From positions 124,001-188,000 of the forward strand of contig MENQ01000001.1 of the NCBI GenBank assembly GCA_001768325.1: DNA of 64,000 nucleotides. Reading direction: 5' to 3'. Source of the DNA: Bacteroidetes bacterium GWC2_46_850 (GTDB lineage Bacteria > Bacteroidota > Bacteroidia > Bacteroidales > Dysgonomonadaceae). The position numbers and the translations under genes are program-made. Position 1 is the stretch's first letter, and every line of letters starts with the position of its first letter. Shown here piece by piece: positions 16,642 through 26,088 of the stretch. The notes beneath the pieces are model-generated. The model made no database searches and had not been told where the DNA came from. It saw only the letters and a program-made list of their open reading frames with translations.

Positions 16642-17821
16642 ACGAGAATATATCCGTGTCGGGACAACCTTGTATAAAATTGTTCGTCGTCCGCTGATCA
16701 GTGGCGATTTTATTGAAGAGAAAATCCTCTGGAGTTATGAGGCGCTTCGGCAAGATTATGGAAAGAATAATCTTCCTGAAATTGAAAAATATGATGGCTT
16801 TTGCATTATTCCGAGCCATATAAACTACCAACAGGTTTATGGAACATTTCTTAACCAATACGAACCTGTCAATCATATGCCTTGTGAGGGTGCTTTCCCT
16901 TATATCCGGCTATTTCTGGAGCATATTTTTGAAGAACAGATAGAATTGGGATTGGACTATATTCAACTTTTGTATATCCGTCCGACACAAATGTTGCCCA
17001 TCCTCTTACTCGTTTCCAATGAAAGGGAAACAGGCAAGACAACGTTCCTGAAATTTTTGAAAACGATATTTGGAAAGAACGCCACATTCAATACGAACGA
17101 GGATTTTAAAAGCCAGTTCAATGCCGACTGGGCAAACCGCCTGTTGGTTCTGGTTGATGAACTTCTCCTGAACAAGATGGAAGATACCGAGAAGATAAAG
17201 AACCTGTCAACTGCCGGGGATTATAAGATTGAAGCCAAGGGAAAAGACCGCCGTGAGATTGAATTCTTTGCCAAGTTCGTACTCTGTTCCAATAATGAAA
17301 AGAATCCGATTATCATTCCGAGGGAAGAAATTCGTTTCTGGGTTCGGAAAATCAGACCGGTTGAAAAGGATATAACCTCCTTAAAGGAATTGATGGCAAA
17401 GGAAATACCCTATTTCCTGCATTTCCTGATGAACAGGAAACTGTCTACACAAAATGAATCCCGTATGTGGTTCAACCCCTCGTTATTGGAAACGCCAGCC
17501 TTGAATAAAATAAAGAAATACAATTCGAGCAAGGTCGAGATTGAAATAGCTTCCTATTGTGCCGACGTCATGGAACGGCTCAACCTGACCAGGATTTATT
17601 GCTGCCCGAAAGATTTTCTTGATGTGATCCGGAATGCAGGACTGAAAGCAGACCTTCCTCAAATCCGGAACATCCTAAAAGATAGTTGGGGGCTTCGTTC
17701 CGGGCATAACAGCGATTATACATTTTACAGTACCGGTCTTAACGGGGAGATAAGTTCATTGGAAAGAAAGGGACGGTATCTGGAGGTAGGGAAAAGCGTG
17801 ATCGATAAAATATTGTTGTAA
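16631..17821 (+). CDS. Primase-helicase (D5/DUF5906-like) replication ATPase
   Basis: A 396-residue ATPase resembling the helicase part of phage and island primase-helicases. The P-loop NERETGKTT has Gly135-Lys136-Thr137, the Walker B LLVLVDELLL has Asp176-Glu177, and a sensor-like Asn lies in KFVLCSNNEKNPI. It is expected to unwind element DNA for replication after excision. The start at 16631 lies within the end of the HTH gene. An ATG at 16592 would extend further into that gene and is less likely. The matching primase is encoded 200 bases downstream, separated by a repeat-rich non-coding stretch. Confidence 0.85.
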   Translation: MENKREYIRVGTTLYKIVRRPLISGDFIEEKILWSYEALRQDYGKNNLPEIEKYDGFCIIPSHINYQQVYGTFLNQYEPVNHMPCEGAFPYIRLFLEHIFEEQIELGLDYIQLLYIRPTQMLPILLLVSNERETGKTTFLKFLKTIFGKNATFNTNEDFKSQFNADWANRLLVLVDELLLNKMEDTEKIKNLSTAGDYKIEAKGKDRREIEFFAKFVLCSNNEKNPIIIPREEIRFWVRKIRPVEKDITSLKELMAKEIPYFLHFLMNRKLSTQNESRMWFNPSLLETPALNKIKKYNSSKVEIEIASYCADVMERLNLTRIYCCPKDFLDVIRNAGLKADLPQIRNILKDSWGLRSGHNSDYTFYSTGLNGEISSLERKGRYLEVGKSVIDKILL

Positions 17822-18023
17822 TGTTTTCCTTTCATCGATAATTAACTAATAATCAATGAAAACAAAATCACAACAATAACACAACAACCATACAACAAAA
17901 TTGAGATTGTCGGGAACAACCGGCAACGGAAATGATATTTGTTGTGGATACGTTGGCGTTGTAATTTATTGTAATACAGTAGGTATTGATTAAAAAACAA
18001 CAAAACAACAGAAAAATAGAAAT
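17822..18023. other. Repeat-rich non-coding stretch between two replication genes
   Basis: The 202 bases are strongly strand-biased, with several ACAACA/CAACAA units (around 17870-17900 and 17998-18009) and the opposite TTGTTG/GTTGTAATTTATTGTAAT in between. Position between helicase and primase genes makes a replication origin possible. No gene is supported. Confidence 0.4.
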
Positions 18024-18983
18024 ATGAACGCGGACAATATAAAAGACATACCCATAAGGGATTACCTGAAAAGTCGGGGATTTAACCCCGCAAAGGAATA
18101 TTCCGGTTACGGAATGTACAGGAGCCCGTTCAGGGATGAGAGTACACCGAGCCTTAAGGTCGATTATGCCAAAAACCTCTGGTACGATTTCGGGAGCGGC
18201 GAGGGGGGAAGTATCATCGACCTAGTGATGAAACTGGAGAAATGCCCTTTCATTGACGCAATTCAGCATTTGAGAAAGCATTCATCCATGCCCGTAAAAG
18301 AGAAAGATCATCCTTTTTCCTTTCACCGTAATACCACAAGGAGCAGCGGGATCACCCTGATAGAAGATAAACTGCTGGAACATCCAGGACTGTTGGAATA
18401 CCTGCAAAACCGGAAGATCGATCCGGATATCGCACGGGAACATTGCAGGGAGATACACTACAGCGCAGGAGGAAACATCTACTATGCCATCGGATTTGCG
18501 AACAATGCCGGAGGGTATGAACTGCGCAACCCGTCATTCAAAGGCTGCATCGCCCCCAAGGACATCACCCAGATCCGGCAGGATGACAAAAAAGAAAGTT
18601 GTTTCGTTTTCGAGGGATTTATGGATTACCTCTCCCTGCTCACCATCCGGAAGCAACTTAATCCGGAATATCCAAGTTCGAACTGGCATGACTATATCAT
18701 ACTCAACTCCACGGCAAACCTACATAAAGCGTTGCCACTATTGGCAGACTATGAACAGGTATATTCTTTCCTTGACAATGACAAGGCAGGGATGACGGTT
18801 TTTAGGGAACTGCAAAAGGAGCTGGGCTACCGTGTGCGGGATGCCTCACGCCACTATCCGGACTACAAGGACTTGAATGAATACTTGTGTAGAGAGAAAC
18901 ACAAGGAGGATACCGGTTTGAACAGGCAGATGAAACCGGTATCCCAGTCACCAAGGAAGAAAAACAGGGGACTGAAAATGTAA
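18024..18983 (+). CDS. TOPRIM-domain primase of mobile-element type
   Basis: A 319-residue DnaG-like protein. The N-terminal part resembles the DnaG zinc-binding domain fold (YRSPFRDESTPSLKVDYAKN, then FGSGEGGSIIDLVM) but lacks the metal-binding cysteines. The TOPRIM domain has Glu197 in FVFEGFMDYLSL and the acidic pair Asp251 and Asp253 in SFLDNDKAG. It should make primers for element replication or for complementary-strand synthesis after transfer. The oriT candidate and relaxase gene lie immediately downstream, a combination common on Bacteroidota mobilizable elements. Confidence 0.88.
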   Translation: MNADNIKDIPIRDYLKSRGFNPAKEYSGYGMYRSPFRDESTPSLKVDYAKNLWYDFGSGEGGSIIDLVMKLEKCPFIDAIQHLRKHSSMPVKEKDHPFSFHRNTTRSSGITLIEDKLLEHPGLLEYLQNRKIDPDIAREHCREIHYSAGGNIYYAIGFANNAGGYELRNPSFKGCIAPKDITQIRQDDKKESCFVFEGFMDYLSLLTIRKQLNPEYPSSNWHDYIILNSTANLHKALPLLADYEQVYSFLDNDKAGMTVFRELQKELGYRVRDASRHYPDYKDLNEYLCREKHKEDTGLNRQMKPVSQSPRKKNRGLKM

Positions 18984-19003
18984 CCTGCCGCAGCTACCCA
19001 AAG

Positions 19004-19193
19004 GGCTTTTGACGAAAAAGCCATAGCTTATTAGGGAATTTTCTTGACGCTCCCGTTTCACTACCTCTAAAAATTCCCCAATAAGCCAAAGGTTTTCCCC
19101 TTTGGAATCCCCCCGGCGGTCTTCCGACCGCAGTCGCTTCCAGCGACATATAACGGGCAGATCGTACCCTGCCGGAATCCATTTGCCGGCAGG
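19004..19193. other. Cluster of six hairpins, candidate origin of transfer (oriT)
   Basis: Six inverted repeats follow one another. They are 19004-19022 (GGCTTTT stem), 19026-19086 (17-bp arms with one mismatch and a 27-base loop), 19086-19105 (CCAAAGG), 19116-19131 (GCGGTC), 19133-19147 (GTCGCT) and 19168-19193 (CCTGCCGG). There is no coding frame. The cluster lies directly upstream of a MobV relaxase gene, where the oriT of this relaxase family is normally found. The exact nick site is not assigned. Confidence 0.65.
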
Positions 19194-19241
19194 AGTGATT
19201 ATCCCGAATCCAAAATCACAAACAAATTAAATGAATCAATC

Positions 19242-20672
19242 ATGGGATATGTTGTTCTCCATCTGGACAAGGCTGCCGGTAATGAGGCTGCCATGACCGA
19301 CCATATCGAGCGGAAAGTAATCCACCCGAATGTTGACCCCGAACGGGTGCATTTGAACAGGGAGCTGGTCGAGTTTCCCGAGGGCGTGAACGACCGCACG
19401 GAAGCCATCCGGCACAGGCTTGAAAATGCAGGACTGACACGACAGGTAGGAAAAAATCAGGTGCAGGTGATCCGCTTCATGCTCTCCGGTACTTCCGAAG
19501 ATATGAAACGTATCGAGAATGACGGTGAACTGGACGACTGGTGCAGGGATAACATGGACTGGCTGAAAAAGACATTCGGGGCTGAAAACGTAGTGGCTGC
19601 CACCCTGCATATGGACGAGACCACACCGCACATACACGCTTCCATAGTGCCGGTTGTAAGTGGTGAACGCAGGCAGAAACAGCCGGGGAAGAAAAAACCG
19701 GAACAGGAAACGGCAAAGGGAAAACCCAACCACCAGTATAAAAAGAAAGACCCGAACCGGCCACGCCTTTGTGCCGATGACTTAATGGCACGTGACAAGC
19801 TGATAGAGTACCAGGACACATACGCCAGGGCAATGGCCAAATATGGATTGCAAAGGGGAATAAAAGGTTCGGATGCCCGTCACGTCACGTTGACCGAATT
19901 CTATCGCAATCAGGCAATAGAAAGCGAGAACCTACAGACCAATATCGAATTGTTGCTGGCAGTTGAAAATGCCAAGCGTTCGACCATAGAGGAACTCAAA
20001 CAAAAGGAGCAGGAAGCGAAACAGAAATCCGAACAGGCAGAGAAGCAACAACAGGAGAAAGAATCGGAACTGAAAAGGACGGAAGAAAACCTCAATCAGG
20101 TAAAGGGGCAGCTTAAGACGGAGAAATTCAAGGGAGCGGCAGCCGATGCCGGATCATCACTTATGGACGGGATCAGTTCCGCTTTGGGTACTTCCAAGGT
20201 AAAACGGCAGCAGCAGGAGATTGAAAACCTGAACACGGAAAAAGCAAACCTGATTAGGGAAGTCGAAGAGTTAAAACAGAAAACGGTCATCAGGCAAAAG
20301 GAATATGAAACGGCCATTGACAAGTTGAAGCAGGAACTAAGGAAGATACACGACCTGTTCCCGAATCTCAAAGAATTGCTCTGGATTGAAAAACTACTAC
20401 AGGCAATGCGCTTTTCTGAGACCTTGATCAGGGAGATTTTAAAGATAAAACCTGTCGGTTTTAAAGGGAAAATCTACTCTCCGGAATACAAGCAGTATTT
20501 TGAAACATCTCGCTCAGTCGCCCAGATTAAACCGGACGAGAAAGACGGGAACAAGTTACATTTGACTATTGACGAGGTAAATCCTACTGATTGGTTCAGG
20601 CAGAGATATAAGGAATTTCAGGAAGCGATAGGACTGAAACCAAAACAAGTATCCCGACAAATAAAAAAGTAA
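19242..20672 (+). CDS. MobV-family (Pre/Mob) relaxase
   Basis: A 476-residue DNA relaxase that should nick one strand at oriT and lead it into a recipient during mobilization. The family motif is clear: His123-Met-Asp-Glu-Thr-Thr-Pro-His130-Ile-His132, the metal-binding histidine cluster. The N-terminal half (1-200) is the relaxase domain. Residues about 220-370 form long Gln/Glu/Lys-rich coiled coils (KEQEAKQKSEQAEKQQQEKE). The start at 19242 follows the oriT candidate by about 50 bases. No coupling protein or pilus genes are present, so it depends on another conjugative element. Confidence 0.93.
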   Translation: MGYVVLHLDKAAGNEAAMTDHIERKVIHPNVDPERVHLNRELVEFPEGVNDRTEAIRHRLENAGLTRQVGKNQVQVIRFMLSGTSEDMKRIENDGELDDWCRDNMDWLKKTFGAENVVAATLHMDETTPHIHASIVPVVSGERRQKQPGKKKPEQETAKGKPNHQYKKKDPNRPRLCADDLMARDKLIEYQDTYARAMAKYGLQRGIKGSDARHVTLTEFYRNQAIESENLQTNIELLLAVENAKRSTIEELKQKEQEAKQKSEQAEKQQQEKESELKRTEENLNQVKGQLKTEKFKGAAADAGSSLMDGISSALGTSKVKRQQQEIENLNTEKANLIREVEELKQKTVIRQKEYETAIDKLKQELRKIHDLFPNLKELLWIEKLLQAMRFSETLIREILKIKPVGFKGKIYSPEYKQYFETSRSVAQIKPDEKDGNKLHLTIDEVNPTDWFRQRYKEFQEAIGLKPKQVSRQIKK

Positions 20673-20713
20673 AGGTTATAGAATCTAATTATATTCTTAT
20701 TGTAAATATTTGG

Positions 20714-20721
20714 TATCTTTG
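20714..20721 (+). promoter_or_regulatory. -7 promoter box of the restriction operon
   Basis: TATCTTTG matches TAnnTTTG, 37 bases before the hsdR start and after the relaxase gene. The next four genes follow with overlaps or gaps of 1-3 bases, so this is probably the operon promoter. Confidence 0.6.
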
Positions 20722-20757
20722 ACCACTAGAATAATTATTAACTACTACAGCCTTTGA

Positions 20758-23700
20758 ATGAATAAAGAAACTCAAATAGAGGAGAATTTAATCAAGCAGC
20801 TAATAGGTCTTAAGTATATCTATCGGCCTGACATCGTTGATAGAAAAACGCTTGAGTCAAACTTTCGTCAAAAGTTCGAGGCGCTTAACCGTGTGCGATT
20901 GACTGATAACGAGTTCTTGCGTTTAAGAGAAGAAATTATCAAATCTGATGTTTTTTTTGCTTCAAAAATTTTGCGGGAAAGAAATTACTTTCAACGAGAA
21001 GATGGCACTCCCCTGCATTATACATTGGTGAATATAAAAGATTGGTGTAGGAATGATTATGAAGTTATCAATCAGTTGCGCATCAATACTGAAAACAGTT
21101 TTCAGCGTTTTGATGTCATCTTGTTAATAAATGGTTTGCCAGTAGTCCAGATTGAGCTGAAAAAGGGGGATATTTCAGATCGGAGAGCCATGCAGCAAAT
21201 TATTGATTATAAAAATGATCCAGGTAACGGCTATACAAATTCATTATTGTGCTTTATGCAGCTGTTCATTGTGAGCAATGGTGGGAGAACTCGTTATTTT
21301 GCAAACAATAAAAATGAGCATTTTGCTTTCAATGCTGACGAACAATACCTCCCAATTTATGAATTTGCAGAGATAAATAATAAGAAAATCAATAGGCTGG
21401 CTGATTTTACTGAAAAGTTTTTAGCTAAATGCACACTTGGCGAAATGATCAGTAAATACATGGTTCTGGTGGAGAGCGAGCAGAAATTGCTGGTGATGCG
21501 ACCCTATCAGATTTATGCGGTAAAAGCCATCGTGGATTCCATTGAGCAAAATCGGGGCAATGGTTACATCTGGCATACTACGGGGAGCGGCAAAACTTTG
21601 ACTTCTTTCAAAGCTTCCACATTGCTGAAAGATAATCCAGATGTTGAAAAATGTTTGTTTGTAGTCGACCGTAAAGATCTTGACCGACAAACCCGTGAGG
21701 AGTTTAATAAATTCCAAGAGGGCAGTGTGGAAGAAAACACCAACACCGAAACATTGGTAAGGCGATTATTATCTACCGACTATGCCGACAAAGTTATTGT
21801 TACAACTATTCAAAAACTAGGATTGGCATTAGATGATAATAGTAAGCGTAACAAAGTGAAAGAAAAATATGGGAAAGAAACTTATAAGCAACGATTAGAG
21901 CTCCTAAAAGATAAGCGAATTGTTTTCATATTCGACGAATGTCACCGTTCTCAGTTTGGAGATAACCATCAAGCAATTAAAAGGTTTTTCCCGAATGCTC
22001 AATTATTTGGTTTTACGGGTACGCCTATTTTTGATCAAAATGCAAGTTATACCCAAATTGATGGAGAAGAAAAGTCTTATAAAACAACCAGAGATATTTT
22101 TCAGAATGAGTTGCCAAAATACACCATTACACATGCAATTGAAGACAAGAATGTATTAAAGTTTCATGTTGATTATTTCAAAGGAAGGCAACATGTCAAA
22201 TCAGATGAAGGAATTGCACAACAAGCTGTTGTAGAAGCCATTTTAGACAAACATGATGTGGCCACGAATCAACGGAAATTCAACGCGATATTGGCAACTG
22301 CTTCTATTAATGATGCTATTGGGTATTATCAACTTTTCAAGGAAATACAGAAGAAGAAACAAGCTGAAAGCCCGGATTATGTTCCTTTAAATATAGTTTG
22401 TGTGTTTTCTCCACCTGCTCAATTAATAGCCAAAGATGGTGACCAGCAAAGTCAGAAAAATGCAGCAGATATCAAACAGCTTCAGGAAGATTTAGCACAA
22501 GAAAAAGAGGACAATAAACAAAATCCTGAAGAAAAGAAAAAAGCATTAATGGAAATTATTGCTGATTTTAACCAGCAATATGATACGCATCATAGCTTCA
22601 ATGAATTTGATTTGTATTATCAGGATGTGCAAAGACGCATTAAAGATCACAAATACAGCAATAAGGACTATCCTCATAAAAACAAGATTGACATAACAAT
22701 CGTAGTGGATATGTTGCTTACTGGTTTTGACAGCAAATATCTCAATACTTTGTATGTGGATAAAAACCTAAAATATCATGGATTGATACAGGCGTTTTCA
22801 CGTACTAACCGTGTATTGAATGACTCCAAGCCCTATGGTAATATTTTAGATTTTCGTTCACAGCAAGAAGCGGTAAATCAGGCCATAGCCTTGTTCTCCG
22901 GTGAGAATGATGGACGAGCTAGGGAAATTTGGTTAGTTGATCCTTCACCTACTGTGATTGATAAATTTAAAGAAGCGGTGGAGAAGTTAGGAGCATTTAT
23001 GCAAGAGCAAAACCTTGTAAACGAACCGCAAGAAGTGTATAATCTGAAAGGTGATGCCGCTCGAATTGATTTTGTAAAGAAATTCAAGGAAGTGCAGCGG
23101 TTGAAAACTCAACTTGACCAATATACTGATTTGGACGAAGTGCAAAAGTTGAAAATTGAAGCTATTTTACCAAAAGAAACTTTCCAAGAATTCCGGAGTT
23201 CATACATTGAAACAGCTAAGGAATTTCAGAAGAGACAACAAAAAGAAGGTGAAAACACACCGCTCGAAATTCAGCAATTGGATTTTGAATTTGTGTTATT
23301 TGCCTCGGCCTTGATAGATTATGACTATATAATGAATCTGATTGCCGATAGTACACAAGAGAGACCTGATAGACAAATAATGACTAAAAATCAGGTAATA
23401 AGTCTGTTGAAATCAAATTCAAACCTAATGGACGAAGAAGAAGATTTAACTGAGTTTATCAATGAGTTGGATTGGACAATAGGTTATAGTACTGAGAAAT
23501 TAAAAGTGATGTTTGACACCTTTCAAGATAACAAATACAACAAAGACTTGGCTCGCATTGCATATAAATATGGGTTGCAAACGGCTGATATTAAATATTT
23601 TGTAGAAAGGGTAATGGATCGGATGATTTTTGACGGAGAAAAACTTACCGACTTGTTAGAACCCTTGGAGTTAGGTTGGAAAGAACGAAGGATTAAAGAA

Positions 23701-23784
23701 TTGGAACTAATGGAAGAGTTAGTACCCCAATTGAAAAAACTTGCACAAGGGAGAGAAATATCCGGATTAGCTGCTTATGAATAA
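20758..23784 (+). CDS. hsdR: Type I restriction endonuclease subunit R
   Basis: A 1008-residue motor and nuclease subunit that translocates and cuts unmodified DNA when complexed with HsdM and HsdS. The nuclease core is visible as Asp119 followed by Glu133-Leu-Lys135 (QIELKKGD). The SF2 motor has Walker A TTGSGKT (275-280) and the DEAD-type box Asp393-Glu-Cys-His396, with LFGFTGTP and QAFSRTNRV as later helicase motifs. The C-terminal helical region binds the methylase core. It overlaps hsdS by 8 bases. Composition is clearly more AT-rich than the flanking chromosome, suggesting separate origin from the rest of the element. Confidence 0.95.
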   Translation: MNKETQIEENLIKQLIGLKYIYRPDIVDRKTLESNFRQKFEALNRVRLTDNEFLRLREEIIKSDVFFASKILRERNYFQREDGTPLHYTLVNIKDWCRNDYEVINQLRINTENSFQRFDVILLINGLPVVQIELKKGDISDRRAMQQIIDYKNDPGNGYTNSLLCFMQLFIVSNGGRTRYFANNKNEHFAFNADEQYLPIYEFAEINNKKINRLADFTEKFLAKCTLGEMISKYMVLVESEQKLLVMRPYQIYAVKAIVDSIEQNRGNGYIWHTTGSGKTLTSFKASTLLKDNPDVEKCLFVVDRKDLDRQTREEFNKFQEGSVEENTNTETLVRRLLSTDYADKVIVTTIQKLGLALDDNSKRNKVKEKYGKETYKQRLELLKDKRIVFIFDECHRSQFGDNHQAIKRFFPNAQLFGFTGTPIFDQNASYTQIDGEEKSYKTTRDIFQNELPKYTITHAIEDKNVLKFHVDYFKGRQHVKSDEGIAQQAVVEAILDKHDVATNQRKFNAILATASINDAIGYYQLFKEIQKKKQAESPDYVPLNIVCVFSPPAQLIAKDGDQQSQKNAADIKQLQEDLAQEKEDNKQNPEEKKKALMEIIADFNQQYDTHHSFNEFDLYYQDVQRRIKDHKYSNKDYPHKNKIDITIVVDMLLTGFDSKYLNTLYVDKNLKYHGLIQAFSRTNRVLNDSKPYGNILDFRSQQEAVNQAIALFSGENDGRAREIWLVDPSPTVIDKFKEAVEKLGAFMQEQNLVNEPQEVYNLKGDAARIDFVKKFKEVQRLKTQLDQYTDLDEVQKLKIEAILPKETFQEFRSSYIETAKEFQKRQQKEGENTPLEIQQLDFEFVLFASALIDYDYIMNLIADSTQERPDRQIMTKNQVISLLKSNSNLMDEEEDLTEFINELDWTIGYSTEKLKVMFDTFQDNKYNKDLARIAYKYGLQTADIKYFVERVMDRMIFDGEKLTDLLEPLELGWKERRIKELELMEELVPQLKKLAQGREISGLAAYE

Positions 23785-25021
23785 GAAAAAAGAATTAATA
23801 CCTAAATTACGTTTTGCTGAGTTTGTAAATGAGGGAGAATGGAATGAGAAAGTACTAGGTGAGATTTGTGATATTACAAATGGGAAAGCAAATGTGCAAG
23901 ATCACGTTGAAAATGGTAAATATCCTTTATTCGACCGTTCTGAAATTATAAAAGCTTCTAACGATTTTATATTTGATTGTGAAGCTGTAATAATTCCAGG
24001 AGAAGGAATGCGCTTTTTCCCAAAATATTATGACGGTAAATTCAACCTTCATCAAAGAGCATACGCTTTAATAGATTTTACGTGTAGTGGGCAGTTTGTA
24101 TATTACTCGATATTGCACAGAAATGCTTTATTGTCACAAAAGGCTGTTCAATCAACTGTACTCTCTTTAAGATTGCCCATACTACAAAATTTTCCGATAG
24201 AAATTCCTAAAAACAAAAACGAACAACAAAAAATAGCATCCTGTCTTTCTTCTTTAGATGAGGTGATTACAGCACATATCCAAAAGTTAGAATTGCTAAA
24301 AGATCACAAAAAAGGCCTGATGCAAAACCTTTTTCCGCAAAAGGGTGAGAGAGTTCCCAAGTATCGGTTTCTTGAGTACGAAAAAGATGGAGAGTGGGAG
24401 GAAAAGACTGTTGGTGAAGTTTATGATTTCAAAATCACAAACTCTTTCTCCAGAGAATGTTTGAATTATGAAAAAGGCAAAGTGAAAAATATTCACTATG
24501 GAGATATTCATTTGAAATTCAGCACTCTATTTGATATAACTAAAGAGTATGTCCCTTTTATAAATCAAGAAGTTTCTATAAAAAAAATCAAAAAAGAAAG
24601 TTACTGCATTGAGGGGGACATGATTTTTGCAGATGCTTCGGAAGACTTAAATGATGTGGGTAAGAGTATTGAAATCATTAATTTGAATAATGAAAAACTA
24701 GTTTCGGGCTTGCACACATTATTAGCTAGACAACGAGAAAAAAAAATAGAAATAGGTTTTGGTGGGTATTTATTCAAATCTGATTGGGTTAGAAGACAAA
24801 TTCAAAGAGAAGCGCAGGGAACAAAAGTTTTAGGTATTTCTGCAACGAGAATTTCAGATGTCAAAATCTCATATCCAAAGAATCCCCAAGAACAACAAAA
24901 AATTACATCATGTCTTTCTGCATTAGATGATTTAATTAAGGAAGAAGTCGGACAAATAGAGCAATTGAATTTGCATAAAAAAGGTTTGATGCAGGGTTTG
25001 TTTCCAAAAATTGAGAACTAG
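23777..25021 (+). CDS. hsdS: Type I restriction-modification specificity subunit S
   Basis: A 414-residue DNA-recognition subunit with the usual two-fold plan. Target-recognition domain 1 (about 15-150) is followed by a conserved helical spacer (SSLDEVITAHIQKLELLKDH). Domain 2 (about 210-350) is followed by a second related spacer (SALDDLIKEEVGQIEQLNLH). The repeated phrases KKGLMQNLFP and KKGLMQGLFP mark the two halves. The recognised sequence cannot be predicted. Only one hsdS is present and no inverted partial copy or recombinase is nearby, so phase switching is not indicated. The PrrC-like gene starts 3 bases later. Confidence 0.93.
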   Translation: MNKKKELIPKLRFAEFVNEGEWNEKVLGEICDITNGKANVQDHVENGKYPLFDRSEIIKASNDFIFDCEAVIIPGEGMRFFPKYYDGKFNLHQRAYALIDFTCSGQFVYYSILHRNALLSQKAVQSTVLSLRLPILQNFPIEIPKNKNEQQKIASCLSSLDEVITAHIQKLELLKDHKKGLMQNLFPQKGERVPKYRFLEYEKDGEWEEKTVGEVYDFKITNSFSRECLNYEKGKVKNIHYGDIHLKFSTLFDITKEYVPFINQEVSIKKIKKESYCIEGDMIFADASEDLNDVGKSIEIINLNNEKLVSGLHTLLARQREKKIEIGFGGYLFKSDWVRRQIQREAQGTKVLGISATRISDVKISYPKNPQEQQKITSCLSALDDLIKEEVGQIEQLNLHKKGLMQGLFPKIEN

Positions 25022-25024
25022 GAT

Positions 25025-26086
25025 ATGGCTACGATAAAGGAAATAGCAGAACAACTAAAAGTCAGTAAACAGGCAGTAATGCTGATTTACGCTTTTAATT
25101 CTACCGGAAAGACAAAATTATCGGTCGAATATAAAAACATAACAAAGAAGGAGAATGGGCTACATTCAGGAGTTTATTACAATGCTTATAGCGAAGATTT
25201 GTTTAGATGGGATAATGATGAGGATAATGGAAATGAAGGGATGAAGCTCGAAATTTTAAAGAGTAGCTTAAATCCATATTTCAGCTCAATTATTGAAAAC
25301 CCTGATTTGCTAGAAGAAAAACTGGCTCCCTATTTACCGAAATATACTTATGAATTTGATATTAATCAAAATCCGGAGATAGGGATTGATGCTATTCACT
25401 TTTCAAGGGATGGATCAAGTAATATAAAAATTTCCAGAGGAGAGGAAAGAATCTTTATTTGGTGTTTTTTTCTAGCCTTATTCGAAGCAGATGCTTGGAC
25501 AGGTGAACAAGATGCTCACTTTTTCATTGATGACCCTGTATCTAGTATGGACGACCATAATATATTCATTACAGCTGACTCGATAACTAAACTAATAGAC
25601 GATAAAATAGCTTCAAAATCAGAAAAGCGTATAATCGTTACAACTCATCATATTGGGTTATTCTCAATATTGTCAGACAGATTAATGAATAGTACACATA
25701 GAAATAATACTAGGCGTAGTATCTTAAGTATTCATAATAATCAATTAGAACTGAAAAACCACGATAAGGATGTATTTCTATACCATTTATACTTGATGCA
25801 AATTTTAAATGAATGCATAAACGAAAAAAAAATCATGGGCTATCATTTTGTTATGCTACGTCAAATTTTGGAAATTATTTCTTCTTTCTTAGGAACTGGA
25901 GGTATAAAAAAAACTTTAGAAGAAATTGGATATAGAGATAACCTTGAAATGGTAAGTAATCAAGTAAACTCTTTATCTCACAAAGATGCAAGGTTCCAGC
26001 CGGCAGAGTTAGAACCGAATGACAGAGATTTATTAGTAGATATTTTTTCTAAAATTCAAGAAAAGTATAATTTTATTATACATTAA
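25025..26086 (+). CDS. prrC: PrrC-like anticodon nuclease, ABC-type ATPase toxin linked to the type I RM system
   Basis: A 353-residue protein with both modules of PrrC. In E. coli, PrrC is held inactive by its Hsd complex and, when a phage disables restriction, cleaves tRNA-Lys in the anticodon loop to abort infection. The N-terminal ATPase has Walker A AFNSTGKT (23-30), signature ISRGEE (136-141), Walker B with Asp169-Asp170-Pro171 (FFIDDPVSSMDD) and H-loop VTTHH (His208). YYNAYSEDLFRWDND also matches the PrrC family as I know it. The C-terminal nuclease part keeps the R-x3-E...H triad spacing: Arg279, Glu283 (LRQILE) and His319 (SLSHKD). It sits between hsdS and hsdM with 2-3 base gaps, so it is transcribed with its presumed guard. 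The tRNA target here is inference. Confidence 0.85.
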   Translation: MATIKEIAEQLKVSKQAVMLIYAFNSTGKTKLSVEYKNITKKENGLHSGVYYNAYSEDLFRWDNDEDNGNEGMKLEILKSSLNPYFSSIIENPDLLEEKLAPYLPKYTYEFDINQNPEIGIDAIHFSRDGSSNIKISRGEERIFIWCFFLALFEADAWTGEQDAHFFIDDPVSSMDDHNIFITADSITKLIDDKIASKSEKRIIVTTHHIGLFSILSDRLMNSTHRNNTRRSILSIHNNQLELKNHDKDVFLYHLYLMQILNECINEKKIMGYHFVMLRQILEIISSFLGTGGIKKTLEEIGYRDNLEMVSNQVNSLSHKDARFQPAELEPNDRDLLVDIFSKIQEKYNFIIH

Positions 26087-26088
26087 TT

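Noticed and set aside
23777-25021. Phase-variable hsdS locus
   Set aside because: There is only one specificity gene and no partial inverted hsdS copy or dedicated recombinase beside it.
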